DNA from: Mycolicibacter sinensis
GTDB taxonomy: Bacteria; Actinomycetota; Actinomycetes; Mycobacteriales; Mycobacteriaceae
DNA: 64,000 nucleotides
NCBI RefSeq assembly: GCF_001667375.1
Contig: NZ_LZIN01000005.1
Location: forward strand, 51,850-115,849
Reading direction: 5' to 3'
Both the position numbers and the translations under genes were made by a program. Positions 1 to 8,276 of this stretch are shown here, one piece after another. The notes beneath the pieces are model-generated. The model was not told the origin of the DNA. It did not search any database and saw only the letters and a list, made by a program, of their open reading frames with translations. Within the stretch, counting starts at the first letter, position 1, and the number at the start of each line of letters is the position of its first letter.

Positions 1-1137
1 GGCGATACCGCCGGCCTCGTAGTCGCGCCCGACCATGAAACCGGCGATGTTCTGCAGGAACACCAGTGGAATCCGGCGCTTGTCGCACAGTTCGATGAAA
101 TGCGCGCCCTTGAGCGCCGACTCGCCGAACAGCACCCCGTTGTTGGCGATGATCCCCACCGGATGGCCGTGAATGCGCGCGAACGCAGTCACCAGCGTCT
201 TGCCGTACTCGGCCTTGAACTCGCTGAACTCACTGCCGTCGACGACGCGCTCAATCACCTGCCGCACGTCATAAGGCACCCGCGGGTCCGGCGGGACCAC
301 GTCGTAGAGCTCGGCTGGATTATGCCGAGGGTCGATGGAATCGCCAATTTCCCAGGGGCTTTCGTGCCGCGGCCCGAAGGTCGCGGCGATCTGCCGGACG
401 ATGCGCAGCGCGTGTTCGTCGTCATCGGCCAAATAGTCGGTGACCCCGGAGACCTTGGAGTGCAATTCGCCACCGCCGAGCTCTTCGGCGGTCACCACCT
501 CCCCGGTGGCTGCCTTCACCAGCGGCGGACCGCCGAGGAAGATGGTGCCCTGCTCCCGGACGATGACGGCCTCGTCGCTCATGGCGGGCACGTAGGCGCC
601 CCCGGCGGTGCACGAGCCGAGCACGGCGGCGATCTGCGGGATGCCCGCCGCACTCATGGTCGCCTGGTTGTAGAAGATGCGGCCGAAGTGCTCCCGGTCC
701 GGGAACACCTCGTCCTGGCGGGGCAGGAAAGCGCCGCCGGAGTCCACCAGGTAAATGCAGGGCAGCTGGTTGCGCAGCGCGACTTCCTGGGCGCGTAGGT
801 GCTTTTTGACAGTGACCGGGTAGTAGGTGCCGCCCTTGACGGTGGCGTCGTTGACGACGATCACGCATTCCCGCCCGGACACCCGTCCGATCCCGGTGAT
901 GATGCCGGCTCCGGGGCATTCGTCGTCGTACATGCCGTCGGCGGCCAGCGGAGCCAGCTCCAGAAACGGACTGCCCGGATCCAGCAGCCGGTCCACCCGG
1001 TCGCGCGGCAACAGTTTGCCCCGGGCCACGTGACGTTGCCGGGAGCGCTCACTGCCGCCCAGGGCTGCCGTCGCCAGCTTGGCGTTGAGCTCGGCGACCA
1101 GCCGCCGGTGCTCGTCGGCGAATGTCGAGGCGGTCAT
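1..1137 (-). CDS. accD1: Acyl-CoA carboxylase beta (carboxyltransferase) subunit, 3' end outside window
   Basis: Carboxyltransferase subunit of a biotin-dependent acyl-CoA carboxylase. In M. tuberculosis AccA1-AccD1 acts on 3-methylcrotonyl-CoA in leucine breakdown. The 379 codons present run without a stop from ATG at 1137 to the window edge. They contain the crotonase-fold glycine motifs [27 protein letters not shown] and [14 protein letters not shown], and end within [10 protein letters not shown]. About 150 residues are missing off the edge compared with the family. The ATG overlaps the scoB stop by 4 bases, so it is translationally coupled to scoB and belongs to the scoA-scoB-accD1 operon. 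Confidence 0.95.
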   Translation of the reverse strand, partial: MTASTFADEHRRLVAELNAKLATAALGGSERSRQRHVARGKLLPRDRVDRLLDPGSPFLELAPLAADGMYDDECPGAGIITGIGRVSGRECVIVVNDATVKGGTYYPVTVKKHLRAQEVALRNQLPCIYLVDSGGAFLPRQDEVFPDREHFGRIFYNQATMSAAGIPQIAAVLGSCTAGGAYVPAMSDEAVIVREQGTIFLGGPPLVKAATGEVVTAEELGGGELHSKVSGVTDYLADDDEHALRIVRQIAATFGPRHESPWEIGDSIDPRHNPAELYDVVPPDPRVPYDVRQVIERVVDGSEFSEFKAEYGKTLVTAFARIHGHPVGIIANNGVLFGESALKGAHFIELCDKRRIPLVFLQNIAGFMVGRDYEAGGIA

Positions 1138-1775
1138 GAGACCGTCGAAAGATTCAACTCTGCGCCGGTTTTCGCGACGACGTCGTCGACGGAGACGCCC
1201 GGAGCGGTCTCGACCAACTTCAGGCCCGTCTCGGTGACGTCGATGACGGCCAGGTCGGTGATGATGCGGTCGACGCAGCGGGCGCCGGTCAGCGGCAGCG
1301 TGCAGTGGTCGACGATCTTGGCGCTGCCGTCTTTGGCCGCGTGTTCCATCATCACGATGACGCGGCGCGCCCCGTGCACCAGGTCCATCGCCCCGCCCAT
1401 GCCCTTGATCATCTTGCCGGGGATCATCCAGTTGGCCAGATCGCCTGCCGCTGAAACCTGCATGGCGCCAAGGACGGCCACGTCCAGGTGGCCGCCGCGG
1501 ATCACCCCGAACGAGGCCGACGACGAGAAGAACGATGCCCCGGGCAGCACCGTCACCGTTTCTTTGCCGGCGTTGATCAAGTCGGCGTCGATGTCCTCAC
1601 GGCGCGGGTAGGGCCCGACGCCGAGGATCCCGTTCTCCGAATGCAGCACCACGTTGACCCCGTCGGGAATGTGGTTGGGAATCAAGGTGGGTAGCCCGAT
1701 GCCGAGGTTGACGTACTGTCCGTCTTCCAACTCGGCGGCCACCCGTGCGGCCAGTTCGTCACGTGTGAGTGCCAT
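1134..1775 (-). CDS. scoB: Succinyl-CoA:3-ketoacid CoA-transferase, subunit B
   Basis: Beta subunit (213 aa) of the heterodimeric 3-oxoacid CoA-transferase, which moves CoA from succinyl-CoA to acetoacetate or a similar keto acid, the end product of leucine catabolism. It begins [16 protein letters not shown] and carries the family motif [11 protein letters not shown] and the catalytic-glutamate region [14 protein letters not shown], with [15 protein letters not shown] later. Its ATG shares one base with the scoA stop (TGATG) and its stop overlaps accD1, so the three are tightly coupled. An in-frame extension upstream lies wholly inside scoA and was rejected. Confidence 0.95.
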   Translation of the reverse strand: MALTRDELAARVAAELEDGQYVNLGIGLPTLIPNHIPDGVNVVLHSENGILGVGPYPRREDIDADLINAGKETVTVLPGASFFSSSASFGVIRGGHLDVAVLGAMQVSAAGDLANWMIPGKMIKGMGGAMDLVHGARRVIVMMEHAAKDGSAKIVDHCTLPLTGARCVDRIITDLAVIDVTETGLKLVETAPGVSVDDVVAKTGAELNLSTVS

Positions 1776-2524
1776 CAGCGCACCGTCTCCCGCTCGATTC
1801 GCTTGGTCGGATTCGGTACGTGCACCACCCGGTGCACGTAGATACCCGGCGTATGCACCTCCGCCGGAGGGATCTCGCCGGGCTCGACGAGGTGCTCGAC
1901 CTCGGCGATCGTGATGCGGCCGGCAGCGGCGCAGTCCGGGTTGAAGTTGGCGGCGGCCTCGCGGTAGACGAGGTTGCCGTGCCGATCGCCCTTCCAGGCG
2001 TGCACCAGCGCGAAATCGGTACGGATCGCCCGCTCCAGCACGTAGGTGCGTCCGTCGAAATCGCGGGTCTCCTTGCGCGGTGAGGCAACCGCCACACCGC
2101 CGGCCCCGTCGTACCGCCACGGCAGACCACCGTCGGCGACCTGGGTGCCGACACCGGTCGGCGTGTAGAACGCCGGAATTCCGGCGCCGCCGGCGCGCAG
2201 CCGCTCGGCCAGGGTGCCCTGCGGAGTCAGCTCCACCTCCAGCTCGCCGGAGAGGAACTGCCGGGCGAATTCCTTGTTCTCCCCCACATAGGAGCTGACC
2301 GTGCGACGGATCCGCTGGTGCTCCAACAGCACTCCCAGGCCGATGCCGTCCACGCCACAGTTGTTCGACACCGTCTCCAGATCGGTGACACCGAGCGCCA
2401 GCACGGCGTCGATGAGCGCCTCCGGTATGCCGCAGAGCCCGAACCCGCCCACCGCCAGTGACGCGCCGTCGGTCACGTCGGCCACGGCTTCTGCCGCCGT
2501 CGCCACGACCTTGTCCATCGCCAC
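1775..2524 (-). CDS. scoA: Succinyl-CoA:3-ketoacid CoA-transferase, subunit A
   Basis: Alpha subunit (249 aa), partner of ScoB. The N-terminal [21 protein letters not shown] is the CoA-binding glycine loop of the family, followed by [19 protein letters not shown] at 2524 is preceded by GAGGAGG five bases upstream; an in-frame ATG six bases later is also served by that ribosome site. A strong -10 (TATTCT, 2574-2569) and a perfect palindrome over the predicted transcription start lie just upstream, so the operon is likely repressed by the adjacent TetR protein (BkaR) independently of the broken fadD35. Confidence 0.95.
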   Translation of the reverse strand: MAMDKVVATAAEAVADVTDGASLAVGGFGLCGIPEALIDAVLALGVTDLETVSNNCGVDGIGLGVLLEHQRIRRTVSSYVGENKEFARQFLSGELEVELTPQGTLAERLRAGGAGIPAFYTPTGVGTQVADGGLPWRYDGAGGVAVASPRKETRDFDGRTYVLERAIRTDFALVHAWKGDRHGNLVYREAAANFNPDCAAAGRITIAEVEHLVEPGEIPPAEVHTPGIYVHRVVHVPNPTKRIERETVR

Positions 2525-2540
2525 CAGCGCCTCCTCATTT

Positions 2541-2562
2541 TCAGTTAATGTTGATTAACTGA
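2541..2562. promoter_or_regulatory. Perfect palindromic operator upstream of scoA (candidate BkaR site)
   Basis: Two 9-base arms, TCAGTTAAT and ATTAACTGA, are exact reverse complements separated by GTTG. The site sits 7 bases downstream of the scoA -10 (2569-2574), so it covers the predicted transcription start, an ideal place for repression. A degenerate copy with the same 9-4-9 geometry lies before the TetR gene at 2959-2980. Assignment to BkaR is inference from position and from the known autoregulation of the M. tuberculosis homologue Rv2506. Confidence 0.8.
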
Positions 2563-2568
2563 CGTCAG

Positions 2569-2574
2569 AGAATA
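2569..2574 (-). promoter_or_regulatory. -10 element of the scoA-scoB-accD1 operon
   Basis: Minus-strand TATTCT matches the SigA-type TANNNT consensus. The predicted start lies about 7 bases downstream, inside the palindromic operator, and about 40 bases before the scoA GTG. It lies between the fadD35 remnant and scoA. Confidence 0.6.
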
Positions 2575-2593
2575 CCATTCTCCTGCGGCCGTG

Positions 2594-2905
2594 TCAGCCA
2601 CCCTGCACGTGCTCGATCGCCTGCCGGCGCATCTCGTCCTTGCGGGCTTGCCGGCGACCGTCAGGGGAAAGCTCTCGACGACGCGCAGATACCGCGGCAC
2701 CTGGAAGTGCGCCAGCCGGCCGGCGCACGGCCGCTGACAGCTGGGCGTCGGTCCAGCGCCGGCCCGGCGGAACATCAACCAGCGCATCGCGATCCGGATC
2801 CGCACGTGCCAGATCGGCACCGATCGTCGTCTCCCACGGAGCGGGTCGGGTCTCGTCCCGGGCGTAGGACAAATCGCCACGTGCTGCGGGTCCCGCAGTT
2901 GCCAT
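2594..2905 (-). pseudogene. fadD35: Remnant of acyl-CoA synthetase fadD35 (internal deletion plus frameshift)
   Basis: Only the two ends of a FadD-type acyl-CoA/AMP ligase survive. The first part, from ATG at 2905, reads like a FadD N-terminus (SYARDETRPAPWETTIGADL, then ALVDVPPGRRWTDAQLSAAV). Near 2710-2725 the sequence jumps in another frame to the extreme C-terminal domain (HFQVPRYLRVVESFPLTVAGK). A one-base loss then shifts back to KDEMRRQAIEHVQGG and a stop. Nearly the whole adenylation domain is gone (family length about 540 residues). Position between scoA and the TetR gene equals that of Rv2505c (fadD35) in M. tuberculosis. Confidence 0.85.
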
Positions 2906-2958
2906 CAGGCCTCCACCGATTTCGCCCGACGCCGGGGCGTCCCCGAGGCGATGGGTGC

Positions 2959-2980
2959 TACGTTAGTGACCGTTAACTCA
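2959..2980. promoter_or_regulatory. Imperfect second operator upstream of bkaR
   Basis: TACGTTAGT-GACC-GTTAACTCA has the same 9-4-9 layout as the scoA operator and matches it at 6 of 9 bases in the left arm and 7 of 9 in the right arm. It lies 26 bases before the bkaR start, between the fadD35 remnant and bkaR, and is likely the autoregulatory site. Confidence 0.6.
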
Positions 2981-3005
2981 GCTGTCCATGAGGAGCGGAG
3001 GCGTG

Positions 3006-3647
3006 ATGGCAGCATCCGCCCCGTCCGGCCCGGCGGGAAGCGACGAACCGGTCAACCGGCGTAGCCGGCTGAAGTCTGACCGGCGGACCCAGTTGCTCGC
3101 CGCCGCCGAGCGCCTCTTCGCCCAGCGCGGCTTTCTCGCGGTGCGACTGGAGGACATCGGCGCGGCGGCCGGTGTCAGCGGCCCGGCGATCTATCGGCAC
3201 TTCCCTAACAAAGAAGCACTGCTGGTCGAATTGCTGGTCGGTATCAGCACCCGACTGCTGGCCGGGGCGCGCGCCGTCGAAGCGGGCGGGCACGGCCCGG
3301 AAGACGTGCTGGACGGCTTGGTCGAGTTTCATCTCGATTTCGCGCTCAATGAGCCGGACCTGATCCGGATCCAGGACCGCGACCTGGCGCATCTGCCGGC
3401 CGGGGCGCAGCGTCAGGTACGCAGCGCCCAGCGTCAATACGTCGAGGTCTGGGTGGGGGTGCTGTGCGCCCGGTACGCCGGCTTGGCCGAAGCCGACGCC
3501 CGGTTGATGGCTCACGCGGTGTTCGGCCTGCTGAACTCCACGCCGTACAGCATCAAACCGGCGGGAACCAAGTCCGCCGCCCCGGAGAGTTCCCGAGCGG
3601 TGTTGCGGGCAATGACGATCAGCGCGTTGGGCGCCGCCGGAATGTGA
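3006..3647 (+). CDS. bkaR: TetR-family repressor of branched-chain keto-acid catabolism
   Basis: A 213-aa TetR regulator. The N-terminal helix-turn-helix spans roughly residues 20-65 (RRTQLLAAAERLFAQRGF, then IGAAAGVSGPAIYRHFPNKEALL); the rest is the helical ligand domain. ATG at 3006 is preferred over GTG 3003 and ATG 2988 because GGAGCGGAGG lies immediately upstream. It is divergent from the fadD35 remnant and scoA operon, as Rv2506 (BkaR) is in M. tuberculosis, where it represses branched-chain keto-acid genes. Two similar palindromes in the region suggest it controls scoA and itself. Confidence 0.85.
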   Translation: MAASAPSGPAGSDEPVNRRSRLKSDRRTQLLAAAERLFAQRGFLAVRLEDIGAAAGVSGPAIYRHFPNKEALLVELLVGISTRLLAGARAVEAGGHGPEDVLDGLVEFHLDFALNEPDLIRIQDRDLAHLPAGAQRQVRSAQRQYVEVWVGVLCARYAGLAEADARLMAHAVFGLLNSTPYSIKPAGTKSAAPESSRAVLRAMTISALGAAGM

Positions 3648-3713
3648 CCGGGCTGCGCGACGTCGCGGTCGCAGGCGGCCCGGCGCAGGTACCCTGCAAC
3701 CCATGAGGTGGGT

Positions 3714-4484
3714 ATGACCGATCCGTATCGACCGGAGGGTTCCGATCAGTCCTGGCAGCGCAACGGGGCGAGCGAACCGTCGACTTTCGGCTTTCCGCCG
3801 CACGTCGATCCGGCCTATGCCGGTCAGCTTCCGTCGTACCCGGCGGGCTATCCGCCGCAGTCCCCTAACCCCACCGCCCAACTGCCGCGGCAGCACTGGG
3901 CACCACGGCAGCCCCCACCCGGCGGGCCGGCAGGCGGCAGCGAGGGCGGCCCACCGGAACCGCCGCGGTTTCCCAACTGGTTGTGGCTGGTGGCCGGTGC
4001 CGCGGTGCTGCTGGTGGTCGGCATGGTGATCGCGCTGGTGATCGCCAACGACTCGGGCCGCAATTCGGCTACGGTGACGCCTGTTTCGCCGCTGCCGACG
4101 GCCCCGAGCACGCCGATTCCCAAGCGCACCCCGGCCACCACGCCCCCACCGACGCGGTCGACGACGCCCAGCACCACCCCGAGCACCCCGCCGCCGACGA
4201 CGTCGACCACCGCCGGGGTCCCCCAGACGATCGTCTACAGCGTCACCGGGACCGGCCGGGCGCTCAGCATCGCCTACATCGACACCGGCGGCGTGCTGCA
4301 GACCGAGTTCAACGTCGCGCTGCCGTGGACCAAACAGGTCACGCTGACGCCGCCGGCATCGACTGCCGCAGCGGTCACGGTGGTCAACTTCGGCGAGCAG
4401 ATCACCTGCTCGGTGGCGGTGGACGGCGCCCAGGTGCGTCAGCGCACCGGGTCGATCCTCACGGTCTGCACCACAGCGGGCTAA
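3714..4484 (+). CDS. Proline-rich single-pass membrane protein with MmpS-like C-terminal domain (Rv2507-like)
   Basis: A 256-aa protein. A proline/glycine-rich cytoplasmic region (about residues 1-85) is followed by one hydrophobic helix (WLVAGAAVLLVVGMVIALVIA) and a Pro/Thr/Ser linker (TPATTPPPTRSTTPSTTPS). The C-terminal exported domain, about 85 residues, has the pattern IVYSVTGTG...SIAYID...VALPW seen in MmpS proteins. Two cysteines (ITCSV and LTVCTT) could pair outside the cell. ATG 3714 has GAGGTGGG just before it; GTG 3708 is an alternative. The position matches Rv2507. Function is unknown. It converges on the next gene with only four bases between. Confidence 0.85.
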   Translation: MTDPYRPEGSDQSWQRNGASEPSTFGFPPHVDPAYAGQLPSYPAGYPPQSPNPTAQLPRQHWAPRQPPPGGPAGGSEGGPPEPPRFPNWLWLVAGAAVLLVVGMVIALVIANDSGRNSATVTPVSPLPTAPSTPIPKRTPATTPPPTRSTTPSTTPSTPPPTTSTTAGVPQTIVYSVTGTGRALSIAYIDTGGVLQTEFNVALPWTKQVTLTPPASTAAAVTVVNFGEQITCSVAVDGAQVRQRTGSILTVCTTAG

Positions 4485-4488
4485 GCCA

Positions 4489-5802
4489 TCAACTTCGGCG
4501 CGGAACGCGCACGCCGAGCATCGCCAGCAGACCGAGCACCAGCACCGTGCACAGCCCGCCCATACCGGCCCGATCGGACCGGAAGACGTCAACGAAGACC
4601 GAGAACAGCCACGGCGCAAGGAATGACACCGCTCGGCCGGTCATCGTGTAGAGGCCGAAGGCCACCCCTTCCATTCCTGCCCGGCCTTCCTGGACCATCC
4701 GCAGCAGCAGGGTGCGCGCCGAGGACTGGGTGGGCCCGATGAACAGGCAGAGCACTAGGCCGCAGGCCCAGAAGGCGACCGGCCCGGACAAGGCCATCAG
4801 CGTGATGCCGGCGGCCACCATCGCGATCAGCGAACCGACGATCACCGTCTTGGACCCGATCCGGTCATCGAGCAAGCCCCCGGCGACCGCCCCGAGCGCG
4901 GCCACCACACTGGCGGCCACCCCGAAGATCAGCACGTCGCCGCTCGAGATGCCGTAGACGGTGACCCCGAGCACCGCCCCGAAGGCGAACACCCCGGCCA
5001 GCCCGTCGCGGAAGATCGCACTGGCCACCAGGTAGAAGACCAGGTTGCGGTCACGGCGCCATTCGGCGCTGATGTCGCGCCACAGCTGACGGTAGCCGCC
5101 GAACAGCCCCAACCGCGGCGGCGGCGCTTCATCGGCGCCGGTAAACCGGTGGGCGCTGAGGAGCAGCGGCAGCGCGAAGACGGCCAGCCACCCGGCGGCC
5201 AACAGCATCGCCGCCCGGACGTTCTGACCGTCCGCGGCGGGCAAGCCCAGCAGGCCGCGTTCCGGGCCGCTGCCCGCGATGAAGCCGACATAGACCAGCA
5301 GCAGCAAGACCACACTGCCGGCATAGCCTGCCGCCCAGCCGAATCCGGAGATCCGCCCGGAGTTCTGCGGAGTCGACACCTGGCGCAGCATGGCGTTGTA
5401 GGGGACGCTGGCCAGCTCACCGCAGGCGGCGGTCAGCGCCAGCAGCACCAACCCCGGCGCCAGGTAGGCGGGCTCATCGCGGATCAGGCTCATCGCCGCG
5501 AGCAGCACCGCCGCGGCACCGGTCAGCACCGCCAACGTCACCCGGCGGCGATGCGGGGTCGCCACCCACACTCCGATCAGCGGCGCCACCACGGCCACGG
5601 TCACCCCGGAGATCGCCAGAGTGCGGCCCAGCCAACTGGCCGGCGACACCGCGCCGGGCAGGTCCGCGCCGACGCTGCTGGTCAGATAGACCGAGAACAC
5701 GAACGTCACCGCGATCGCGCCCACGGCCGCCGACCCGGTGTCCCACAGCGCCCAGGCCACGATCCGCGATCGCCCGGACTTGACCACCCCCGGGGCATCC
5801 AT
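4489..5802 (-). CDS. MFS-type integral membrane transporter (Rv2508c-like)
   Basis: A 437-aa polytopic protein with about twelve hydrophobic segments (for example LALTAACGELASVPYNAMLRQ and AFWACGLVLCLFIGPTQSSA). It resembles the UMF1-like branch of the major facilitator superfamily; the substrate is unknown. The position is that of Rv2508c, divergent from the mycolate reductase gene. ATG 5802 is chosen over GTG 5811 because TAGAGT (5815-5810) lies exactly 7 bases upstream, predicting a leaderless mRNA starting at this ATG. Confidence 0.85.
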   Translation of the reverse strand: MDAPGVVKSGRSRIVAWALWDTGSAAVGAIAVTFVFSVYLTSSVGADLPGAVSPASWLGRTLAISGVTVAVVAPLIGVWVATPHRRRVTLAVLTGAAAVLLAAMSLIRDEPAYLAPGLVLLALTAACGELASVPYNAMLRQVSTPQNSGRISGFGWAAGYAGSVVLLLLVYVGFIAGSGPERGLLGLPAADGQNVRAAMLLAAGWLAVFALPLLLSAHRFTGADEAPPPRLGLFGGYRQLWRDISAEWRRDRNLVFYLVASAIFRDGLAGVFAFGAVLGVTVYGISSGDVLIFGVAASVVAALGAVAGGLLDDRIGSKTVIVGSLIAMVAAGITLMALSGPVAFWACGLVLCLFIGPTQSSARTLLLRMVQEGRAGMEGVAFGLYTMTGRAVSFLAPWLFSVFVDVFRSDRAGMGGLCTVLVLGLLAMLGVRVPRRS

Positions 5803-5809
5803 GCCTGGC

Positions 5810-5819
5810 ACTCTACGAT
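5810..5819. promoter_or_regulatory. Overlapping back-to-back -10 elements (MFS gene and cmrA)
   Basis: On the plus strand TACGAT (5814-5819) lies 6 bases before the cmrA ATG. On the minus strand TAGAGT (5815-5810) lies 7 bases before the MFS ATG. The two hexamers share bases 5814-5815, so both genes appear to be transcribed leaderless from one bidirectional core of 10 base pairs. The whole space between the two start codons is 23 bases. Confidence 0.65.
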
Positions 5820-5825
5820 TGGCCC

Positions 5826-6632
5826 ATGCCAGTGCCTGCTCCCAGCCCGGATGCCCGCGCCGTCGTCACCGGGGCGTCCCAGGGGATCGGCGAAGCGCTC
5901 GCCACCGAGCTGGCCGGTCGCGGCCACGGGCTGATCATCACCGCCCGGCGCGAGGACGTGCTCAACGACGTGGCGGCGCGGCTGCGCGACAAGTACCGGG
6001 TGGCCGTCGAGGTGCGGGCGGTCGACCTGGCCGATCCGCCGGCCCGCGACCAGTTCTGCGCGGAGCTGGCCGAGCGGGAGATCTCGGTGTTGTGTGCCAA
6101 CGCCGGCACCGCGACGTTCGGGCCGATCTCCGGTTTGGACCCGGCGGCGGAGAAGGCGCAGGTGCAGCTGAACGCGATCGCGGTGCACGACCTGGTGTTG
6201 GCGGTGCTGCCGGGCATGCTGGCGCGCCGCGCCGGCGGGATCCTGATCTCGGGTTCGGCGGCCGGCAACTCCCCGATCCCCAACAATGCCACCTACGCCG
6301 CGACCAAGGCCTTCGCCAACACCTTCAGCGAGTCGCTGCGCGGCGAGCTGCTCAAATCCGGGGTGCACGTGACGCTGCTGGCGCCCGGGCCGGTGCGCGC
6401 CGAAATGCCCGACGCCACCGAAGCTTCGCTGGTCGACAAACTGATCCCGGATTTTCTGTGGATCTCCACCCAGCACACCGCCAAGCTGTCGCTGGATGCC
6501 TTGGAGCGCAACAAGATGCGCGTCGTACCGGGGATCACCTCGAAGGCCATGTCGATGGCCAGCGGGTACGCCCCGCGCGCCATCGTCACGCCGATCGTCG
6601 GCTTCGTCTATAAGAAGCTCGGCGGGGGTTAG
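5826..6632 (+). CDS. cmrA: Mycolate reductase, short-chain dehydrogenase
   Basis: A 268-aa NADPH-dependent short-chain dehydrogenase/reductase. The cofactor motif TGASQGIG is at about residues 15-22, the NAG motif follows (CANAGTA), and the catalytic Tyr-x-x-x-Lys is in ATYAATKAF (about residues 157-161) with the serine in ISGSAAG upstream. It is the positional and sequence counterpart of Rv2509 (CmrA), which reduces the 3-oxo product of mycolate condensation to the mature 3-hydroxy mycolic motif before export. The ATG has no ribosome site but a -10 six bases upstream, so a leaderless mRNA is expected. Its stop abuts the next gene, which converges. Confidence 0.92.
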   Translation: MPVPAPSPDARAVVTGASQGIGEALATELAGRGHGLIITARREDVLNDVAARLRDKYRVAVEVRAVDLADPPARDQFCAELAEREISVLCANAGTATFGPISGLDPAAEKAQVQLNAIAVHDLVLAVLPGMLARRAGGILISGSAAGNSPIPNNATYAATKAFANTFSESLRGELLKSGVHVTLLAPGPVRAEMPDATEASLVDKLIPDFLWISTQHTAKLSLDALERNKMRVVPGITSKAMSMASGYAPRAIVTPIVGFVYKKLGGG

Positions 6633-8213
6633 CTAGCGCCGGCGGCGGCCGGTACCCATTGCGCCGCGGGTGATCTGACCGACCACCACGGTGGTGACAG
6701 CACGTGTCACCTGCTTGCCTTCCCGGGTGGAGAGGAAGTGGGCGAGCCAGCGACCGAACCGCGTCCACCAGTGCACTTTCGGTGGCTCCGGCAGCTCGTC
6801 GTACTCGCGGGCGTCGGATGGCGGCGCACTGCCCTCCCCCGCTGCGAGCTTGCGGGACAAGATCTCATAGGCCGACTCGCGATCCACCGTCTCGCTGTAG
6901 ACGGCGTGCAGGGGACTCGCCGTGGCCGCCGCGGTGATCGCCGCGTCGCCGACGGACGCCATCAGCGATCGCGGTGCCCGCAGCCGCGTCCAAGCGACCG
7001 GAGTCGGGGCGCCCCTCTCCGACAAGACGGTGACAATCGCCTCGCCGATCCCCAGCGACGTCAGCGCCGACTCCAGGTCATACACCTTGGTTTTGGGGTA
7101 GGTGCGCACCGTCTTGCTCAGCGCCTTCTGGTCATCGGGCGTGAACGCACGCAGCGCATGCTGGATCCGGGCGCCCAGCTGGGACAGCACGTTGTTGGGC
7201 ACATCGGTGGGTAACTGGGTGCAGAAGAACACCCCGACGCCCTTGGAGCGGATCAGCTTCACGGTCTGTTCGACCTGCTGCAGGAACGCCTTGGAGGCGT
7301 CGGTGAACAGCAGGTGCGCCTCGTCGAAGAAGAACACCAACTTGGGCTTGTCAACGTCGCCGACCTCGGGAAGCAGCGTGAACAGGTCGGCGAGCACCCA
7401 CATCAAGAAGGTGGAGAACAACACCGGGCGGGCAGCCTGATCACCCAGTTCCAGCAGCGAGATGATGCCGCGGCCCTGACTGTCGGTGCGCAGCAAGTCT
7501 TCCGGCTTGAGCTCCGGCTCGCCGAAGAAGGTGTCGCCGCCTTCGGCTTCCAGGTTGACCAGCGCACGCAAGATCACCCCCGCGGTCTGAGCCGACACCC
7601 CGCCAAGGTTCTTCAGTTGGGGCTTGCCGGCATCACTGGTCAAAAACGTGATCACCGAACGCAAATCCTTCAAATCCAGCAGCAGGTAACCGTTCTGGTC
7701 GGCCCAGTGGAAAATCAGCCCCAGCGTCGACTCCTGAGTGGCGTTGAGCCCCAACACCTTCGACAACAGAATCGGCCCGAAGCTGGAAATGGTGGCGCGC
7801 ACCGGGATTCCGAGGCCGCCGGTGCCCAGCGACAGGAACTCCACCGGGAACGCCGTCGCCGCCCAGTCGTCGCCGGTCTCGGTGGCGCGGGCGGTGAGCT
7901 TGTCGCCCGCCTCCCCGGGCCGCAACAGCCCCGACAGGTCACCCTTGACGTCGGCCATCAGCACCGGAACGCCCGCCGCGGACAGCTGTTCGGCGATCAC
8001 CTGCAGCGTCTTGGTCTTGCCGGTGCCGGTGGCGCCGGCCACCAGCCCGTGGCGGTTGATCGTGGCCAAGGGGATCCGGACCTGCGCCGACGGGTCGGCG
8101 GTCCCGTCGATGACCACCGTCCCCAGTTCGAGGGCCTGACCCTCGGCGCTGTAGCCGGCCGCGATCTGCTGTGCGGCGTTCGCCGCCGAATCGGGACTCA
8201 CAGGCCACGACAT
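6633..8213 (-). CDS. HerA/DUF853-type P-loop ATPase (Rv2510c-like)
   Basis: A 526-aa ATPase of the HerA/VirB4-like group (DUF853). Walker A is GATGTGKTKTLQVIAEQL (about residues 60-75) and Walker B with acidic residues is LVFFFDEAHLLF in the middle. An arginine-rich tail (GTGRRRR) follows a charged linker. Homologue of Rv2510c. Related HerA proteins translocate DNA, but the role of this family is not established. ATG 8213 matches the family start; no strong ribosome site is visible. Divergent from orn. Confidence 0.88.
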   Translation of the reverse strand: MSWPVSPDSAANAAQQIAAGYSAEGQALELGTVVIDGTADPSAQVRIPLATINRHGLVAGATGTGKTKTLQVIAEQLSAAGVPVLMADVKGDLSGLLRPGEAGDKLTARATETGDDWAATAFPVEFLSLGTGGLGIPVRATISSFGPILLSKVLGLNATQESTLGLIFHWADQNGYLLLDLKDLRSVITFLTSDAGKPQLKNLGGVSAQTAGVILRALVNLEAEGGDTFFGEPELKPEDLLRTDSQGRGIISLLELGDQAARPVLFSTFLMWVLADLFTLLPEVGDVDKPKLVFFFDEAHLLFTDASKAFLQQVEQTVKLIRSKGVGVFFCTQLPTDVPNNVLSQLGARIQHALRAFTPDDQKALSKTVRTYPKTKVYDLESALTSLGIGEAIVTVLSERGAPTPVAWTRLRAPRSLMASVGDAAITAAATASPLHAVYSETVDRESAYEILSRKLAAGEGSAPPSDAREYDELPEPPKVHWWTRFGRWLAHFLSTREGKQVTRAVTTVVVGQITRGAMGTGRRRR

Positions 8214-8261
8214 TACTTGGCCGGTCAGCACCGCTATGCGACTACGGCGCCGCCGAGCGGC

Positions 8262-8267
8262 TAACGT
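8262..8267 (+). promoter_or_regulatory. Candidate -10 for orn
   Basis: TAACGT fits TANNNT and lies 9 bases before the preferred GTG, giving a 5' leader of at most a few bases. Confidence 0.45.
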
Positions 8268-8276
8268 GTGCCTACT

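Noticed and set aside
2973..4619. Minus-strand open frame of about 548 codons
   Set aside because: It is the mirror of bkaR and the proline-rich gene; arginine/glycine-rich nonsense without domains, a product of high GC.
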